Positions 8,913 to 17,054 of a stretch of DNA of 64,000 nt are shown one piece after another; position 1 is the stretch's first letter, and the number at the start of each line of letters is the position of its first letter. The DNA is from Streptomyces cyaneochromogenes. Lineage in GTDB: Bacteria; Actinomycetota; Actinomycetes; Streptomycetales; Streptomycetaceae. The DNA lies in the NCBI RefSeq assembly GCF_003963535.1, contig NZ_CP034539.1, forward strand, positions 7,626,001 to 7,690,000, in the 5' to 3' direction. The notes beneath the pieces were generated by a model, which was not told the origin of the DNA, searched no databases, and worked only from the letters and a program-made list of their open reading frames with translations. The position numbers and the translations under genes were made by a program.

Positions 8913-10832
8913 TCATTGGCCGCCGTTCGTCGCCTCCGGCGTCGTCGCCGTGTCATCGGCCGGTGTCCCGTCGTCCGACGACGTGTCCTGGGCCTCCTCG
9001 GTGACGACGACCACCGTGCTGCCCGCCTCGACCTCGCTCCCGGCCGCCGGGGTGCTGGAGGTGACCACGGCGTCGGAGGCCTGGGAGTACCCGGAGGCGA
9101 CGGTCACCTGGAGGCCGAGGCCACCCAGTTCGTTCTGGACCTCGGCAAGGGTCTTGCCGACGATGTCCGTCGGGATCTGCACCGTCTGCACCGACTTGGC
9201 GATCTGGACGTCGACCGACGAACCGGGCTCGACCTCATCTCCCGCGGCGGCGCTCTGTTCGACGACGGTCCCGGCCTCGGCGCTGCTTTCCACCTCGGTG
9301 CTGTCGCCCAGCTCGAGGCGGTGCTCGGCGAGCAGCTTGCGGGCCTCGCTCAGGGTGCTGCCGGTGAGGTCGGGAACCGTGGCCTTCTCGGCCTCCTTGG
9401 CCACCGTGAGCGTGATCTCGGTGCCCTTCTCGACGCTCTCGTCGCCGGCCGGATCCTGCTCCAGGACGGTCCCGGCGTCCTCGGTGGACACCTTGTGCCG
9501 GAGCTTCACCTTGAAGCCCTTGTCCTCCAAGATGCGGGACGCGTCGTCCTCGTCCTTGTCCGTGACGTCCGGCACCTCGACCTTCGGCGCGCCGGTGGAG
9601 ACGGTGACCGACACCGCCTCGCCCTTGTCGAGCCGGCCGTCCAGTGGGGTCTGCTCGCAGATGTGCCCCTTGGGCTGGTCCGCGCAGGGTTCCTTCTTGG
9701 TGACGGTGAGCGTGAGCCCGACGTTGTCCGCCGTGCGCCGGGCCTCCTCCAGGGTCTGACCGACGAGATCGGGTACGTCCGTCTTGCCGTCGTCGGCTGC
9801 GCCCCGCCCGAACATGAACCAGCCGAGCACGAGTGCCGCGACGACGACCGCGACACCCATCCCGATCAGCGCGGCTCTGCCTCTGCGGCGCCCCCTCTCC
9901 GCCGCGTCATCGCCGTCGGGCTTCTCGTCGCCGCCGTCGAACCCCCGGTCCAGGACGGTCTGCGCCCCGAGGCACGCCTCGACGTCGGCGAGCATCTCCC
10001 GCGCGGACTGGTAGCGGTACGCGGGGTCCTTCGACAGTGCCCGCAGGACGATCGCGTCGACCTGCGGGCCGACCTCGGGGTTGTAGAGGCTCGGCGGTCG
10101 CGGTTCCTCCTGAACGTGCTGATACATCACCGCCATCGGCGAATCACCGGTGAACGGCGTGCGCAGGGTGAGGAGTTCGTACAGAAGGCAGCCCACCGAA
10201 TACAGGTCGGAGCGGGCGTCAATGGCGTGTCCCATCGCCTGCTCCGGGGAGAGGTACTGCGCGGTGCCGATCACCAGGGAGGTCTGGGTCATGCCGACGT
10301 CCCGTGCGTCACGGGCGATGCCGAAGTCCATGACCTTCACCTGACCGGACCAGGTCATCATCACGTTGGCCGGCTTGATGTCCCGGTGCACGATGCCGTG
10401 CTGGTGGGAATGGGCGAGCGCCTCCAGAACGCCGGCCGTCACCTCCAAGGCGCGTTCGACGGTCAGCGGCGGTCCGGAGTGCAGGGCCTCGCGCAGGGTC
10501 ATGCCGTCGACGTACTCCATCACGAGGTACGGCAACTGCGCCCCGTACGAGAAGTGTTCGCCCGTGTCGTAGACCGCGGCGATGGCCGGGTGGTTGAGCG
10601 AGGCGGTGGACTGGGCCTCCCGCCGGAACCGCTCCTGGAGTGCCGGATCGTGGGCGAGGTCGGTGCGCGGAGTCTTCACCGCGACGCCGCGGTCGAGCCG
10701 GAGGTCGTGCGCGAGATGCACCTCGGCCATGCCTCCGGAGCCGAGCAGCAGCCGCAGTTCGTACCTGTCGCCGAGGACCGCCACCGGCGCAGGGTGGGAG
10801 AAGGCCAGATCGTCTGGTCCACCGAAGTTCAT
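8913..10832 (-). CDS. PknB-type Ser/Thr kinase with four PASTA domains
   Basis: A 639-aa transmembrane kinase. The cytoplasmic catalytic domain (about residues 20-285) has the P-loop GSGGMAEV, catalytic Lys in VAVKTPRT, HRDIKPANVM and DFGIA. A basic juxtamembrane stretch (ERGRRRGRA) precedes one membrane helix (IGMGVAVVVAALVLGWFMFG). Four extracellular PASTA repeats then begin at VPDLVG, VPDVTD, VPDLTG and PTDIVG, and the tail is Ser/Thr/Asp-rich. PASTA kinases sense peptidoglycan or lipid II fragments. I place the start at ATG 10832, not 17 codons earlier, because a good promoter lies immediately upstream and gives a leaderless message. Unlike classical pknB it is not beside pbpA, rodA or ftsZ genes. 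Confidence 0.93.
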   Translation of the reverse strand: MNFGGPDDLAFSHPAPVAVLGDRYELRLLLGSGGMAEVHLAHDLRLDRGVAVKTPRTDLAHDPALQERFRREAQSTASLNHPAIAAVYDTGEHFSYGAQLPYLVMEYVDGMTLREALHSGPPLTVERALEVTAGVLEALAHSHQHGIVHRDIKPANVMMTWSGQVKVMDFGIARDARDVGMTQTSLVIGTAQYLSPEQAMGHAIDARSDLYSVGCLLYELLTLRTPFTGDSPMAVMYQHVQEEPRPPSLYNPEVGPQVDAIVLRALSKDPAYRYQSAREMLADVEACLGAQTVLDRGFDGGDEKPDGDDAAERGRRRGRAALIGMGVAVVVAALVLGWFMFGRGAADDGKTDVPDLVGQTLEEARRTADNVGLTLTVTKKEPCADQPKGHICEQTPLDGRLDKGEAVSVTVSTGAPKVEVPDVTDKDEDDASRILEDKGFKVKLRHKVSTEDAGTVLEQDPAGDESVEKGTEITLTVAKEAEKATVPDLTGSTLSEARKLLAEHRLELGDSTEVESSAEAGTVVEQSAAAGDEVEPGSSVDVQIAKSVQTVQIPTDIVGKTLAEVQNELGGLGLQVTVASGYSQASDAVVTSSTPAAGSEVEAGSTVVVVTEEAQDTSSDDGTPADDTATTPEATNGGQ

Positions 10833-10837
10833 GCACA

Positions 10838-10866
10838 AGATAATTGCACATGCAGGGGTAAGTAAA
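10838..10866 (-). promoter_or_regulatory. Leaderless promoter of the PASTA kinase, overlapped by a palindrome
   Basis: The minus strand reads TTTACT (10866-10861), a 17-bp spacer, TTATCT (10843-10838), then 5 nt and the ATG at 10832. There is no Shine-Dalgarno site, so translation probably starts at the mRNA 5' end. The -10 lies inside an imperfect palindrome ATGTGCAA-ttatc-TTGTGCAT. Its TTGCACAT half also occurs in the efflux operator at 6029. Confidence 0.6.
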
Positions 10867-10888
10867 GAAGTGAGGGCGAACACGGAAA

Positions 10889-10913
10889 GACCCCGGCGCT
10901 TCGCACCGGGGTC
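10889..10913 (-). terminator. Terminator of the 10936 TetR gene
   Basis: The stem GACCCCGG / CCGGGGTC has a 9-nt loop and is followed on the minus strand by TTT. It separates the tetR gene from the kinase promoter downstream. Confidence 0.7.
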
Positions 10914-10935
10914 ACGTCGTACGGCAGGGGCGATC

Positions 10936-11562
10936 TCACCCCTCGGCGGCGGCCACCTCGTCGACTACGCTCTGCGCCCGCTTCTCCGGCACACCGGCCG
11001 CGATGAGCGTGGTGACGGCCACCCGGGTGCCGTCGTCCTCCAGCGCCCCGGTGTTGACCTCTTCCAGCAGGGCGACCGTCATCGCCTCCAGGCCGGCGCT
11101 CAGCACCGGGGCCGGCAACTGGGTGTGGAAGACGCCGTCCCGTTGTCCCTGCTCCACGATGGCCGTGACCCTGACCCGGGCGGGCTCCAGGATCCCGGCG
11201 ACACGGTCCATGCCGAGGTCCCGTCGGGCCAGCGCCAGGAGCATCCGGTACCGGTCGCCCACGGGCCAGAGCGACAACGTGAAGTGGGCGAGTGCCCGGT
11301 CGGCCGGTTCCGTTACCCCCGCGCCGACCGCGACGGCGGCCTGGAGCGCCTCGGCGGCCTCCTCGGCCAGCGCGTCCAGCAGCGCCGCCCGCCCGGGGAA
11401 GTGCCCGAACAGCGTGCGCCGTACGACGCCGGCGGCGCGGGCGAGCTCCTCCAGGGTGATGTCGGGATTCCGCCCGAGCTCCTGGCGGGCGGTGGCGAGG
11501 ATGCGCGCCCGGTTGGACCGGGCGTTGCGTCGCTGGGGCACACGGCCGACGGGCTGGGACAC
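10936..11562 (-). CDS. TetR-family regulator, paralogue of the efflux TetR
   Basis: A 208-aa TetR protein from GTG 11562, which follows a GAGG site; an ATG at 11607 would add 15 residues. The HTH is LEELARAAGVVRRTLFGHF. The ligand domain (LSLWPVGDRYRMLLALARRDLG, VTTLIAAGV) matches the regulator at 5352-5990 closely enough to be called a paralogue. It lies between the heme cluster and the kinase on the same strand, 104 bp downstream of the catalase-like gene. Its target is unknown. The pattern of an upstream palindrome at 11591-11610 suggests autoregulation. Confidence 0.88.
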   Translation of the reverse strand: MSQPVGRVPQRRNARSNRARILATARQELGRNPDITLEELARAAGVVRRTLFGHFPGRAALLDALAEEAAEALQAAVAVGAGVTEPADRALAHFTLSLWPVGDRYRMLLALARRDLGMDRVAGILEPARVRVTAIVEQGQRDGVFHTQLPAPVLSAGLEAMTVALLEEVNTGALEDDGTRVAVTTLIAAGVPEKRAQSVVDEVAAAEG

Positions 11563-11590
11563 GAAGGGAACCTCGAAGAAGCCAGGGCGG

Positions 11591-11610
11591 AGAATGGACT
11601 TCTCCATTCT
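11591..11610. promoter_or_regulatory. Perfect palindrome upstream of tetR
   Basis: AGAATGGA-CTTC-TCCATTCT is an inverted repeat with 8-bp arms. It overlaps the alternative ATG of the tetR frame and lies 29 bp upstream of the preferred GTG. It is a candidate autoregulatory operator. The alternative reading is a weak hairpin after the catalase-like gene. Confidence 0.45.
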
Positions 11611-11666
11611 GGCACGCGAGTCCCGACCGACCCGCGGCCGCATCCGGGGTCGGTCGGGACATGTGG

Positions 11667-12755
11667 TCAGGCGGGCAGCTCCTTGATGTCGGACGGCTCC
11701 TGCGGCTCGATGCCGTTGAAGCGGTGCCGGAAGTCGCTGGAGGCGGGGTACGCGGCGCGGCGGGAGCGCATGATCGAGCCCAGTGGGCGGTGGGCCTCCA
11801 GGGCGTGCCAGGGGCTGAAGGAAAGGACGTCGTCGGCGTAGCGGCGGCGGGCGTCGCTGTAGGCGTCCTGGGCGGGCAGATGCAGCACGGCCACGGTCTG
11901 GTGCGGTGACAGTTCCTCGGGCCACAGGACCGAGGCGTCCTCCACCGGCATCCGGTCGATGTCCGTGCACAGCTGGGCACGGATGTCGTACTCGGCGCTG
12001 TTGTCTGCGAAGAAGTCGATGACGAGGTCGCGCAGGGCCGACTCGCCGGCCTTCTTGTCGACGTGGCTGCCGGTGAGGGCCTTGACGTTCGCCGAGCGGG
12101 GCGCGGCGGACATCTTCGCCACGTGGTCGCCGTAGCGCAGCGCGGCCATGGAGTGGAAGGTCTCGCCGAGGATGTGGTCGTTGGCGGCGGCCAGGGTCTC
12201 GACGGCGGGCGGAAGCGGACGTCCGACGCGCGTGAGGGCCTTGGCGGCCACCCGGGCGGCCGCGCCGGTGAGCTGGAGCTGCTGGTCGCTCTGGCGGGGC
12301 TGTTTCTCCAACAGGTCCTGGAGTTTGGCGTATTCGGCGATGTTGCCGAAGGGCAGGGTGGGGTGGTTGACGAGGAGGAAGTCCTGGGTGGTGAAGCCGT
12401 CGTCGAGGGCGCGGGGCCCGGGGGCGCCGATCACCTTCATCGCGAGGCCGCGCTGGACGGGCACCTGGTCGGAGCGCAGGTCGCCGGGGGCGGAGGAGAA
12501 GCGGACGATCACCGGGTAGGTGGCCGGTGCGGCGAAGAGGCCCTGGGCGAGGTGGGCGGGCAGGTCGGGCTGGATGCGCAGCTCGCCGGCGAGGACGCCG
12601 TGGCTCTTGGCGTGGGCGTCGCGCAGGCCGTGCCGGTGTTTGTCGGCGACCTGCTGGTTGGCCTTGCCCATGGCCGCGACGACCTGGCGGACGAGTTCGT
12701 CCTCGTCCGGAAAGGGCTGTTCGAGGTCAGGGCTGTAGCGGACGTACGAGGTCAT
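11667..12755 (-). CDS. Catalase-related heme protein
   Basis: A 362-aa member of the short catalase superfamily. The distal-His region is AHAKSHGVLAGELR (about residues 47-60), and PVIVRFSSAPGD follows it, as in catalases. The proximal heme Tyr motif R-x-x-x-Y is visible near the C-terminus as RRAAYPASSDFRHRFNG. At about 360 aa it lacks the flavodoxin-like and wrapping domains of true catalases. Such proteins include allene oxide synthase- and hydroperoxide-metabolising relatives, so peroxidase or lipid-hydroperoxide chemistry is more likely than H2O2 dismutation. It is the third gene of a minus-strand cluster, 27 bp after the DyP peroxidase. Confidence 0.85.
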   Translation of the reverse strand: MTSYVRYSPDLEQPFPDEDELVRQVVAAMGKANQQVADKHRHGLRDAHAKSHGVLAGELRIQPDLPAHLAQGLFAAPATYPVIVRFSSAPGDLRSDQVPVQRGLAMKVIGAPGPRALDDGFTTQDFLLVNHPTLPFGNIAEYAKLQDLLEKQPRQSDQQLQLTGAAARVAAKALTRVGRPLPPAVETLAAANDHILGETFHSMAALRYGDHVAKMSAAPRSANVKALTGSHVDKKAGESALRDLVIDFFADNSAEYDIRAQLCTDIDRMPVEDASVLWPEELSPHQTVAVLHLPAQDAYSDARRRYADDVLSFSPWHALEAHRPLGSIMRSRRAAYPASSDFRHRFNGIEPQEPSDIKELPA

Positions 12756-12782
12756 GGGGAGTGTCTCCGCGCGAGGTGGGGG

Positions 12783-14123
12783 TCAGTTGCTGCCGAGCCA
12801 GCGGATGGCGGACAGGCTCGGCATGAAGAAGTACTCGCCGCCGAGGAGGGTGTTGAAGGACTGGATGTTCTGCACCCGGCGTGGCGGGGTCCCGGGCACG
12901 GTGAAGTAGGCGCCCTTGTCCTGGAGCGAGATCATCGGGTCCTTCTCCTTGCCCAGGCCCATGAAGTTGCCGGAGCCGACCCATTCGCTCTGCAGGAACT
13001 CGACGTTGTCGATGGCCCGGGCGCCGAGGGCGATGAAGTCCAGGCCGCGCGGCTTGCGGTCGTCCTTGACGCGGTCGGGGGGCAGCGGGGTGCCGTAGGA
13101 GGTGCCGCGCCGGATGATCCGGCGGATGTTGACGTCGGTGAGGACCGTCAGCTTGGTGTCGCGCGGGTTCATCCGGCGGATGTGGGAGCCGAGCGGGGTG
13201 CGCAGTCCACGCGGGTCGGCGGAGTAGTCGAAGTCGTTGATCCGGTTCGGGTCCTCACCGATCGCGGGGTTGTCGCGCTCCGGGGTCAGGGCGAGTGGTG
13301 CGCCACTGCGCCAACGGCCGACCAGCTTGGCGGCCAGCAGCTCGCGTTCGGCCTCGGTGGAGGCGTTGTCGTGCAGCCATTTGTTGAAGGCCGCGACGTG
13401 GGAGTGATACTTGCGGAAGACGACGTACGTGCCGTTGCGGCCGAGGACATCCGGAGCAGGCACGGGCAGCGGCACGCCGGTCTCGCTCGGGTAGCCGAGG
13501 ACGAATTCCCCGGCCTTGATGGGCCGTCCGTCGCCGGGCAGTGGTTCGGCGCCGCTGCCCTCGACCACCGGCTGGCTGAAGCCGTCCCGGTAGCCGAAGA
13601 CGTTGAACCCGTCGGCCGCGAAGTCCTGGTGCGACAGCAGCCGGACGCCCGGGACTTCGCCCAGTTCCTTCTCGTAGGCGGCGACTTCGGCCCGCCAGTC
13701 GTCCTCGCTCGCGGCGAACACCGTGACGGCGACATGCACCCGCGGCGTGCCGAAGGGGAACTCCCAGCGCTCCGGTGCGTTCACGCCGGTGTCCCTCAGC
13801 CGCTCGGCGCGGGCCGCCATCCCGGCACGGAAGTTGGCCGGGAAGGAGGCCAGTGAAGTCTCCGGCAGCCCCAGCGCGACCAGTCCTTGGTAGCTGATCG
13901 CGAGGGCCAGCCAGGACGGCTGCGGTTCGTCCCAGCGTGCCGCCGAGGTCACCCTCGGCGCCAGTCGGCGCAGCAGTTCCCTGCCCGCGGCCGGTTCGGT
14001 GATCTCCAGGATCGCGTGGGTGCCGAAGTAGGGCTCGGGCCGGGCCCGCAGCAGGGTCGCCTGGATGTCGTCGAGGTCCAGGGTGGGCGGGCGGCGCAGC
14101 CGCCGGAACAGCGGGGAAGGCAT
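12783..14123 (-). CDS. DyP-type heme peroxidase
   Basis: A 446-aa dye-decolourising peroxidase-like protein with two ferredoxin-like halves. The family-defining distal motif is present as FGYRDGFSQP (catalytic Asp, about residue 180). The proximal His is in GSHIRRMNPRD (about residue 270), followed by IRRIIRRGTSYG. A C-terminal domain (LQDKGAYFTVPGTPPRRVQNIQ) follows. No Tat or other signal peptide is visible, so it is cytoplasmic or encapsulated; no encapsulin gene is nearby. The start is ATG 14123. It is the middle gene, between a 202-aa partner and the catalase-like protein, implying a shared oxidative reaction. Confidence 0.9.
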   Translation of the reverse strand: MPSPLFRRLRRPPTLDLDDIQATLLRARPEPYFGTHAILEITEPAAGRELLRRLAPRVTSAARWDEPQPSWLALAISYQGLVALGLPETSLASFPANFRAGMAARAERLRDTGVNAPERWEFPFGTPRVHVAVTVFAASEDDWRAEVAAYEKELGEVPGVRLLSHQDFAADGFNVFGYRDGFSQPVVEGSGAEPLPGDGRPIKAGEFVLGYPSETGVPLPVPAPDVLGRNGTYVVFRKYHSHVAAFNKWLHDNASTEAERELLAAKLVGRWRSGAPLALTPERDNPAIGEDPNRINDFDYSADPRGLRTPLGSHIRRMNPRDTKLTVLTDVNIRRIIRRGTSYGTPLPPDRVKDDRKPRGLDFIALGARAIDNVEFLQSEWVGSGNFMGLGKEKDPMISLQDKGAYFTVPGTPPRRVQNIQSFNTLLGGEYFFMPSLSAIRWLGSN

Positions 14124-14136
14124 GGCGTGCCTGCCT

Positions 14137-14745
14137 TCAGTTGAGGTCCGACAGGAAACGCTGCACGGCGGCCTCCTGCCGCTTGAGCCGGTGGCCTTCC
14201 GCGACGGTGAGGTTGGGGTGGGCGACGAACCACGCCTCCGCCGGGATCTGGTACTTGACGATGAAGTCCTTCACGTCCGGCGAGGTGATGCCGGGCCAGC
14301 CCTCGACGTTGCTGAACAGGTAGTCCATGAACTCGGGGATCTTCGTCGCGAAGTCGTCGATGTAGGGATCCCACTCGCCGTCGAAGGCGGTCGCGAACAG
14401 CAGCTTCGTGTCGTTGTCGAGGAACACGAACCGCATGTTGTGAAGGGTGCCGACCTGGCCTGCGCCCGCCAGGTTCCCGCCGACCAGGCCGAAGAACTTC
14501 CGCAGCCGCTCGGCGCCGTTCGGCTTCAGCGGCAGGATCGTCGTCAGCTCGGACACCTCACCGCTCTTGGCGCCGATCCGGCCGGCGGTGGTGACGGCGT
14601 GTTCGGCCATCTCCTCCTTGTCGGCGAGGATCTCGGCGGCCCTGAGCTTGAGGGCGATCTTGGCGTCCGAGAGTGCGGCGTCCACCTTTTCGCGGACGAC
14701 TTCGGGGAACTGCTGGAACTTCGCATGCAGGGCGTTTTCGCTCAT
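14137..14745 (-). CDS. Uncharacterised 202-aa heme-cluster partner protein
   Basis: A 202-aa soluble protein starting at ATG 14745 behind a GGAGAG site. A helical Lys/Glu-rich N-terminus is followed by a compact domain containing LHNMRFVFLDNDTKLLFATAFDGEWDPY (split here by position, about residues 100-128). It then continues YIDDFATKIPEFMDYLF and AEAWFVAHPNLTVAEGH. That pattern (ARF..L..LLF...FDG..D.Y..DF) resembles ferredoxin-like alpha/beta domains found beside or within DyP-type and other peroxidase proteins. This is pattern recognition, not a database match. It is the first gene of the heme trio, so it may supply substrate binding or electrons to the peroxidase. Confidence 0.75.
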   Translation of the reverse strand: MSENALHAKFQQFPEVVREKVDAALSDAKIALKLRAAEILADKEEMAEHAVTTAGRIGAKSGEVSELTTILPLKPNGAERLRKFFGLVGGNLAGAGQVGTLHNMRFVFLDNDTKLLFATAFDGEWDPYIDDFATKIPEFMDYLFSNVEGWPGITSPDVKDFIVKYQIPAEAWFVAHPNLTVAEGHRLKRQEAAVQRFLSDLN

Positions 14746-14803
14746 GGCGCCTCTCCTGACGGGTGTGGCAATACTTCGCATACCGCCACAAATAGGCCTT
14801 GGT

Positions 14804-14870
14804 GAGATGGTGCGCAAACGGGAAGAGGCCCCTCTTCTGACCATCTCCACAGGACTGATTACATCATCAG
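14804..14870. promoter_or_regulatory. Nested inverted repeats upstream of the heme cluster
   Basis: The arms GAGATGGT (14804-14811) and ACCATCTC (14840-14847) enclose a second pair, GAAGAGG (14822-14828) and CCTCTTC (14831-14837). An adjacent palindrome CTGAT-tacatc-ATCAG lies at 14855-14870. They sit in the divergent gap and are probable regulator sites or an attenuating hairpin. No regulator gene adjoins them directly. Confidence 0.5.
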
Positions 14871-14946
14871 TTCACTACTCAGGCTTGTCAACGCGCCACT
14901 CGCGTGGCCCACACCACGACACGTCCGTCACTCGAAGGAGTTCCCG

Positions 14947-15060
14947 ATGGCGGATCACTTCTACCGGACCGCGCATCCTCTTCGATCCCGCGTCCGACGT
15001 CGCCGACGTCTTCGCGCTCCCCAGCCCGGCCCGGCCCAGCCCGGACCGGCCAGGCCAGGC
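14947..15060 (+). pseudogene. 5' remnant of a DUF4331-family gene
   Basis: A perfect site GAAGGAGTTCCCG precedes ATG 14947, which encodes MADHF. The homology then continues only in a shifted frame as TGPRILFDPASDVADVFALP, then SPARP. DUF4331 proteins characteristically begin with MADH, then GPR...DP..DI.D.YAFPSPERP. The frame breaks within the first ten codons and the match stops after about 40 residues, so only a promoter-proximal fragment survives. It is divergent from the heme cluster and once shared its regulatory gap. No other gene is visible in 14746-15151. Confidence 0.6.
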
Positions 15061-15120
15061 TGCCTGGTGCAGCCGGGATCGGGCGGGTGTCCCTTCGCCC
15101 GGAGCCAGGTGTCGAGGCCG

Positions 15121-15154
15121 TTCAGCACCCTTCAACACCCTTCAACACCCTTCA
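15121..15154. repeat. 10-bp tandem repeat at the end of the TPP-enzyme gene
   Basis: TTCAGCACCC, TTCAACACCC, TTCAACACCC and TTCAG run head to tail and include the stop codon of the minus-strand gene. On that strand each unit re-creates a TGA in some frame. It may be a slippage product at the pseudogene junction. Confidence 0.8.
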
Positions 15155-16939
15155 GTGACGGCCCGCCAAAAACTCCTGCACCTTGGCCTTGAAGCCCTGC
15201 CGGACCATCGCGGCGCGGTCGCTGTCGCCCTTGAGGACGGCGGCCGCGGCGGCCTCGATCTGGTCGAGGGTGGCGTGCGGCGGAATGGGCGGTACGGCGG
15301 GGTCGGTGACGAAGTCGAGGACGCAGGGCCGGTCGGCCGCGAGCGCGCTCTCCCAGGCGCCGCGCACGTCCTCCGGCTTCTCGACACGCAGGCCGGTCAG
15401 GCCGAGGGAGCGTGCGAAGTCGGCATAGGCGACGTCGGGGAGGGACTGGGAGGGCAGGAACTGCGGGGCGCCCGACATGGCGCGCATCTCCCAGGTGACC
15501 TGGTTGAGGTCCTGGTTGTTGAGGACCGCGACGACCAGCCGCGGGTCCGTCCACTCCTGCCAGTACTTGGCGACGGTGATCAGCTCGGCCATGCCGTTCA
15601 TCTGCATCGCCCCATCGCCGACCAGGGCGATCGCCGGCCGGTCCCCGTGCGCGAACTTCGCGCCGATGACGTACGGCACACCCGGCCCCATCGTGGCGAG
15701 CGTGCCCGACAGCGAGCCGCGCATCGCGCCGCGCAGTTTCAAGTGCCGGGCGTACCAGTTGGCGGCCGATCCGGAGTCCGCGCTCAGGATCACGTTCTCC
15801 GGGAGCAGGCCGTCGAGTGCGTGGAACACGTACTCCGGGTTGACCGGGCGGGCCTCGACGGCGGCCCGCCGCTCCATGACCTCCCACCAGCGTGCGACGT
15901 TGTCCTCGATCTTGGTGCGCCAGGCGGGGTCCTCGACCGGGTCCAGCAGCGGCAGCAGCCGGCGCAGGGTGCGGGCGGCGTCGCCGACGAGGTTGACCTC
16001 GAAGGGGTAGCGCAGGCCGACCATGTGCGGGTCGAGGTCGATCTGGACGGCCCTGGCCTGACCGTACTCCGGGAGGAACTGGCTGTAGGGGAAGCTGGAG
16101 CCGACGACGAGCAGACCGTCGCACTCGCGCATCATCTCGTACGACGGCCGGGTGCCCAGCAGACCGATCGCGCCGGTGACGTACGGCAGGTCGTCGTCCA
16201 GGGCGTCCTTGCCGAGCAGCGCCTTCGCGACGCCCGCGCCGAGCCGGTCGGCGACGGCCTCGACCTCCGCACGGGCCCCGCGCGCGCCCTGCCCGATCAA
16301 CAGGGCGATCTTTCCGCAGGAGTTGAGGACATCGGCGGCACGTCGCAGGTCCTCGTCCTCCGGCACGGGGGCGTAGTGGGGCATGTCCAGGCTGGAGGGG
16401 ACCATCTTGAAGGCGTGCTCGGGCGGGGAGTAGTCGAGTTCCTGGACGTCGGCCGGGACGATCACGGCGGTCACCGAGCGGCGCGCCACGGCGGTGCGGA
16501 TCGCGCGGTCCAGCACGTTGGGCAGCTGTTCGGGGACGGTGACCATCTCGCAGAAGTCCGAGGCCACGTCCTTGTAGAGGCTCAGGAGGTCGACCTCCTG
16601 CTGGTACGAGCCGCCCATCGCGCTGCGGTCGGTCTGGCCGACGATCGCGACGACGGGCACGTGGTCGAGTTTCGCGTCGTAGAGGCCGTTGAGGAGATGG
16701 ATGGCGCCGGGCCCGGAGGTGGCGGCGCAGACGCCGACCCGGCCGGAGAACTTGGCATAACCGACGGCCTCGAACGCGGACATCTCCTCGTGACGGGACT
16801 GGATGAACCGGGGGACGTTCTCCGCCCGGCCCCAGGCGGCCAGCAGCCCGTTGATGCCGTCGCCGGGATAGGCGAAGACGTGCTCCACTCCCCACTCGCG
16901 CAGCCGCTCGAGGAGGTGGTCGGAGACCTTCGTCGACAT
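15152..16939 (-). CDS. ThDP-dependent enzyme (pyruvate oxidase/acetolactate synthase-like)
   Basis: A 595-aa three-domain ThDP enzyme. The N-terminal PYR domain has VEHVFAYPGDGINGLL and the activating Glu in RHEEMSAFEAVGYAKF (about residue 50). A central FAD/ADP-type domain follows. The C-terminal PP domain carries LVGDGAMQMNGMAELI and continues with NNQDLNQVTWEMRAM, the GDG...N Mg-ThDP motif. Family members annotated in Streptomyces as thiamine pyrophosphate-requiring protein resemble PoxB (pyruvate to acetate, quinone or O2 as acceptor), but the substrate is not certain. ATG 16939 has a GGAAGGATCC site. It appears monocistronic. Confidence 0.88.
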   Translation of the reverse strand: MSTKVSDHLLERLREWGVEHVFAYPGDGINGLLAAWGRAENVPRFIQSRHEEMSAFEAVGYAKFSGRVGVCAATSGPGAIHLLNGLYDAKLDHVPVVAIVGQTDRSAMGGSYQQEVDLLSLYKDVASDFCEMVTVPEQLPNVLDRAIRTAVARRSVTAVIVPADVQELDYSPPEHAFKMVPSSLDMPHYAPVPEDEDLRRAADVLNSCGKIALLIGQGARGARAEVEAVADRLGAGVAKALLGKDALDDDLPYVTGAIGLLGTRPSYEMMRECDGLLVVGSSFPYSQFLPEYGQARAVQIDLDPHMVGLRYPFEVNLVGDAARTLRRLLPLLDPVEDPAWRTKIEDNVARWWEVMERRAAVEARPVNPEYVFHALDGLLPENVILSADSGSAANWYARHLKLRGAMRGSLSGTLATMGPGVPYVIGAKFAHGDRPAIALVGDGAMQMNGMAELITVAKYWQEWTDPRLVVAVLNNQDLNQVTWEMRAMSGAPQFLPSQSLPDVAYADFARSLGLTGLRVEKPEDVRGAWESALAADRPCVLDFVTDPAVPPIPPHATLDQIEAAAAAVLKGDSDRAAMVRQGFKAKVQEFLAGRH

Positions 16940-17054
16940 GATCGGGATCCTTCCAGAGGTGGTCGGGCCTCCGGGCGCGCACGGGAGCGCGTCCGGTGCG
17001 GCCACCGGGTACCCCTGGGCGATGCGGGTAATGACGGAAGGGGGAAGGCGTATG

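Noticed and set aside
12063..13856. 597-codon plus-strand frame opposite the catalase-like and DyP genes
   Set aside because: It spans two convincing minus-strand genes and their spacer and has shadow composition.
14947..15192. An 81-codon plus-strand ORF with a good ribosome-binding site
   Set aside because: After the first five codons it becomes Arg/Pro-rich noise, while family-like sequence continues in another frame. It is better read as a frameshifted remnant.
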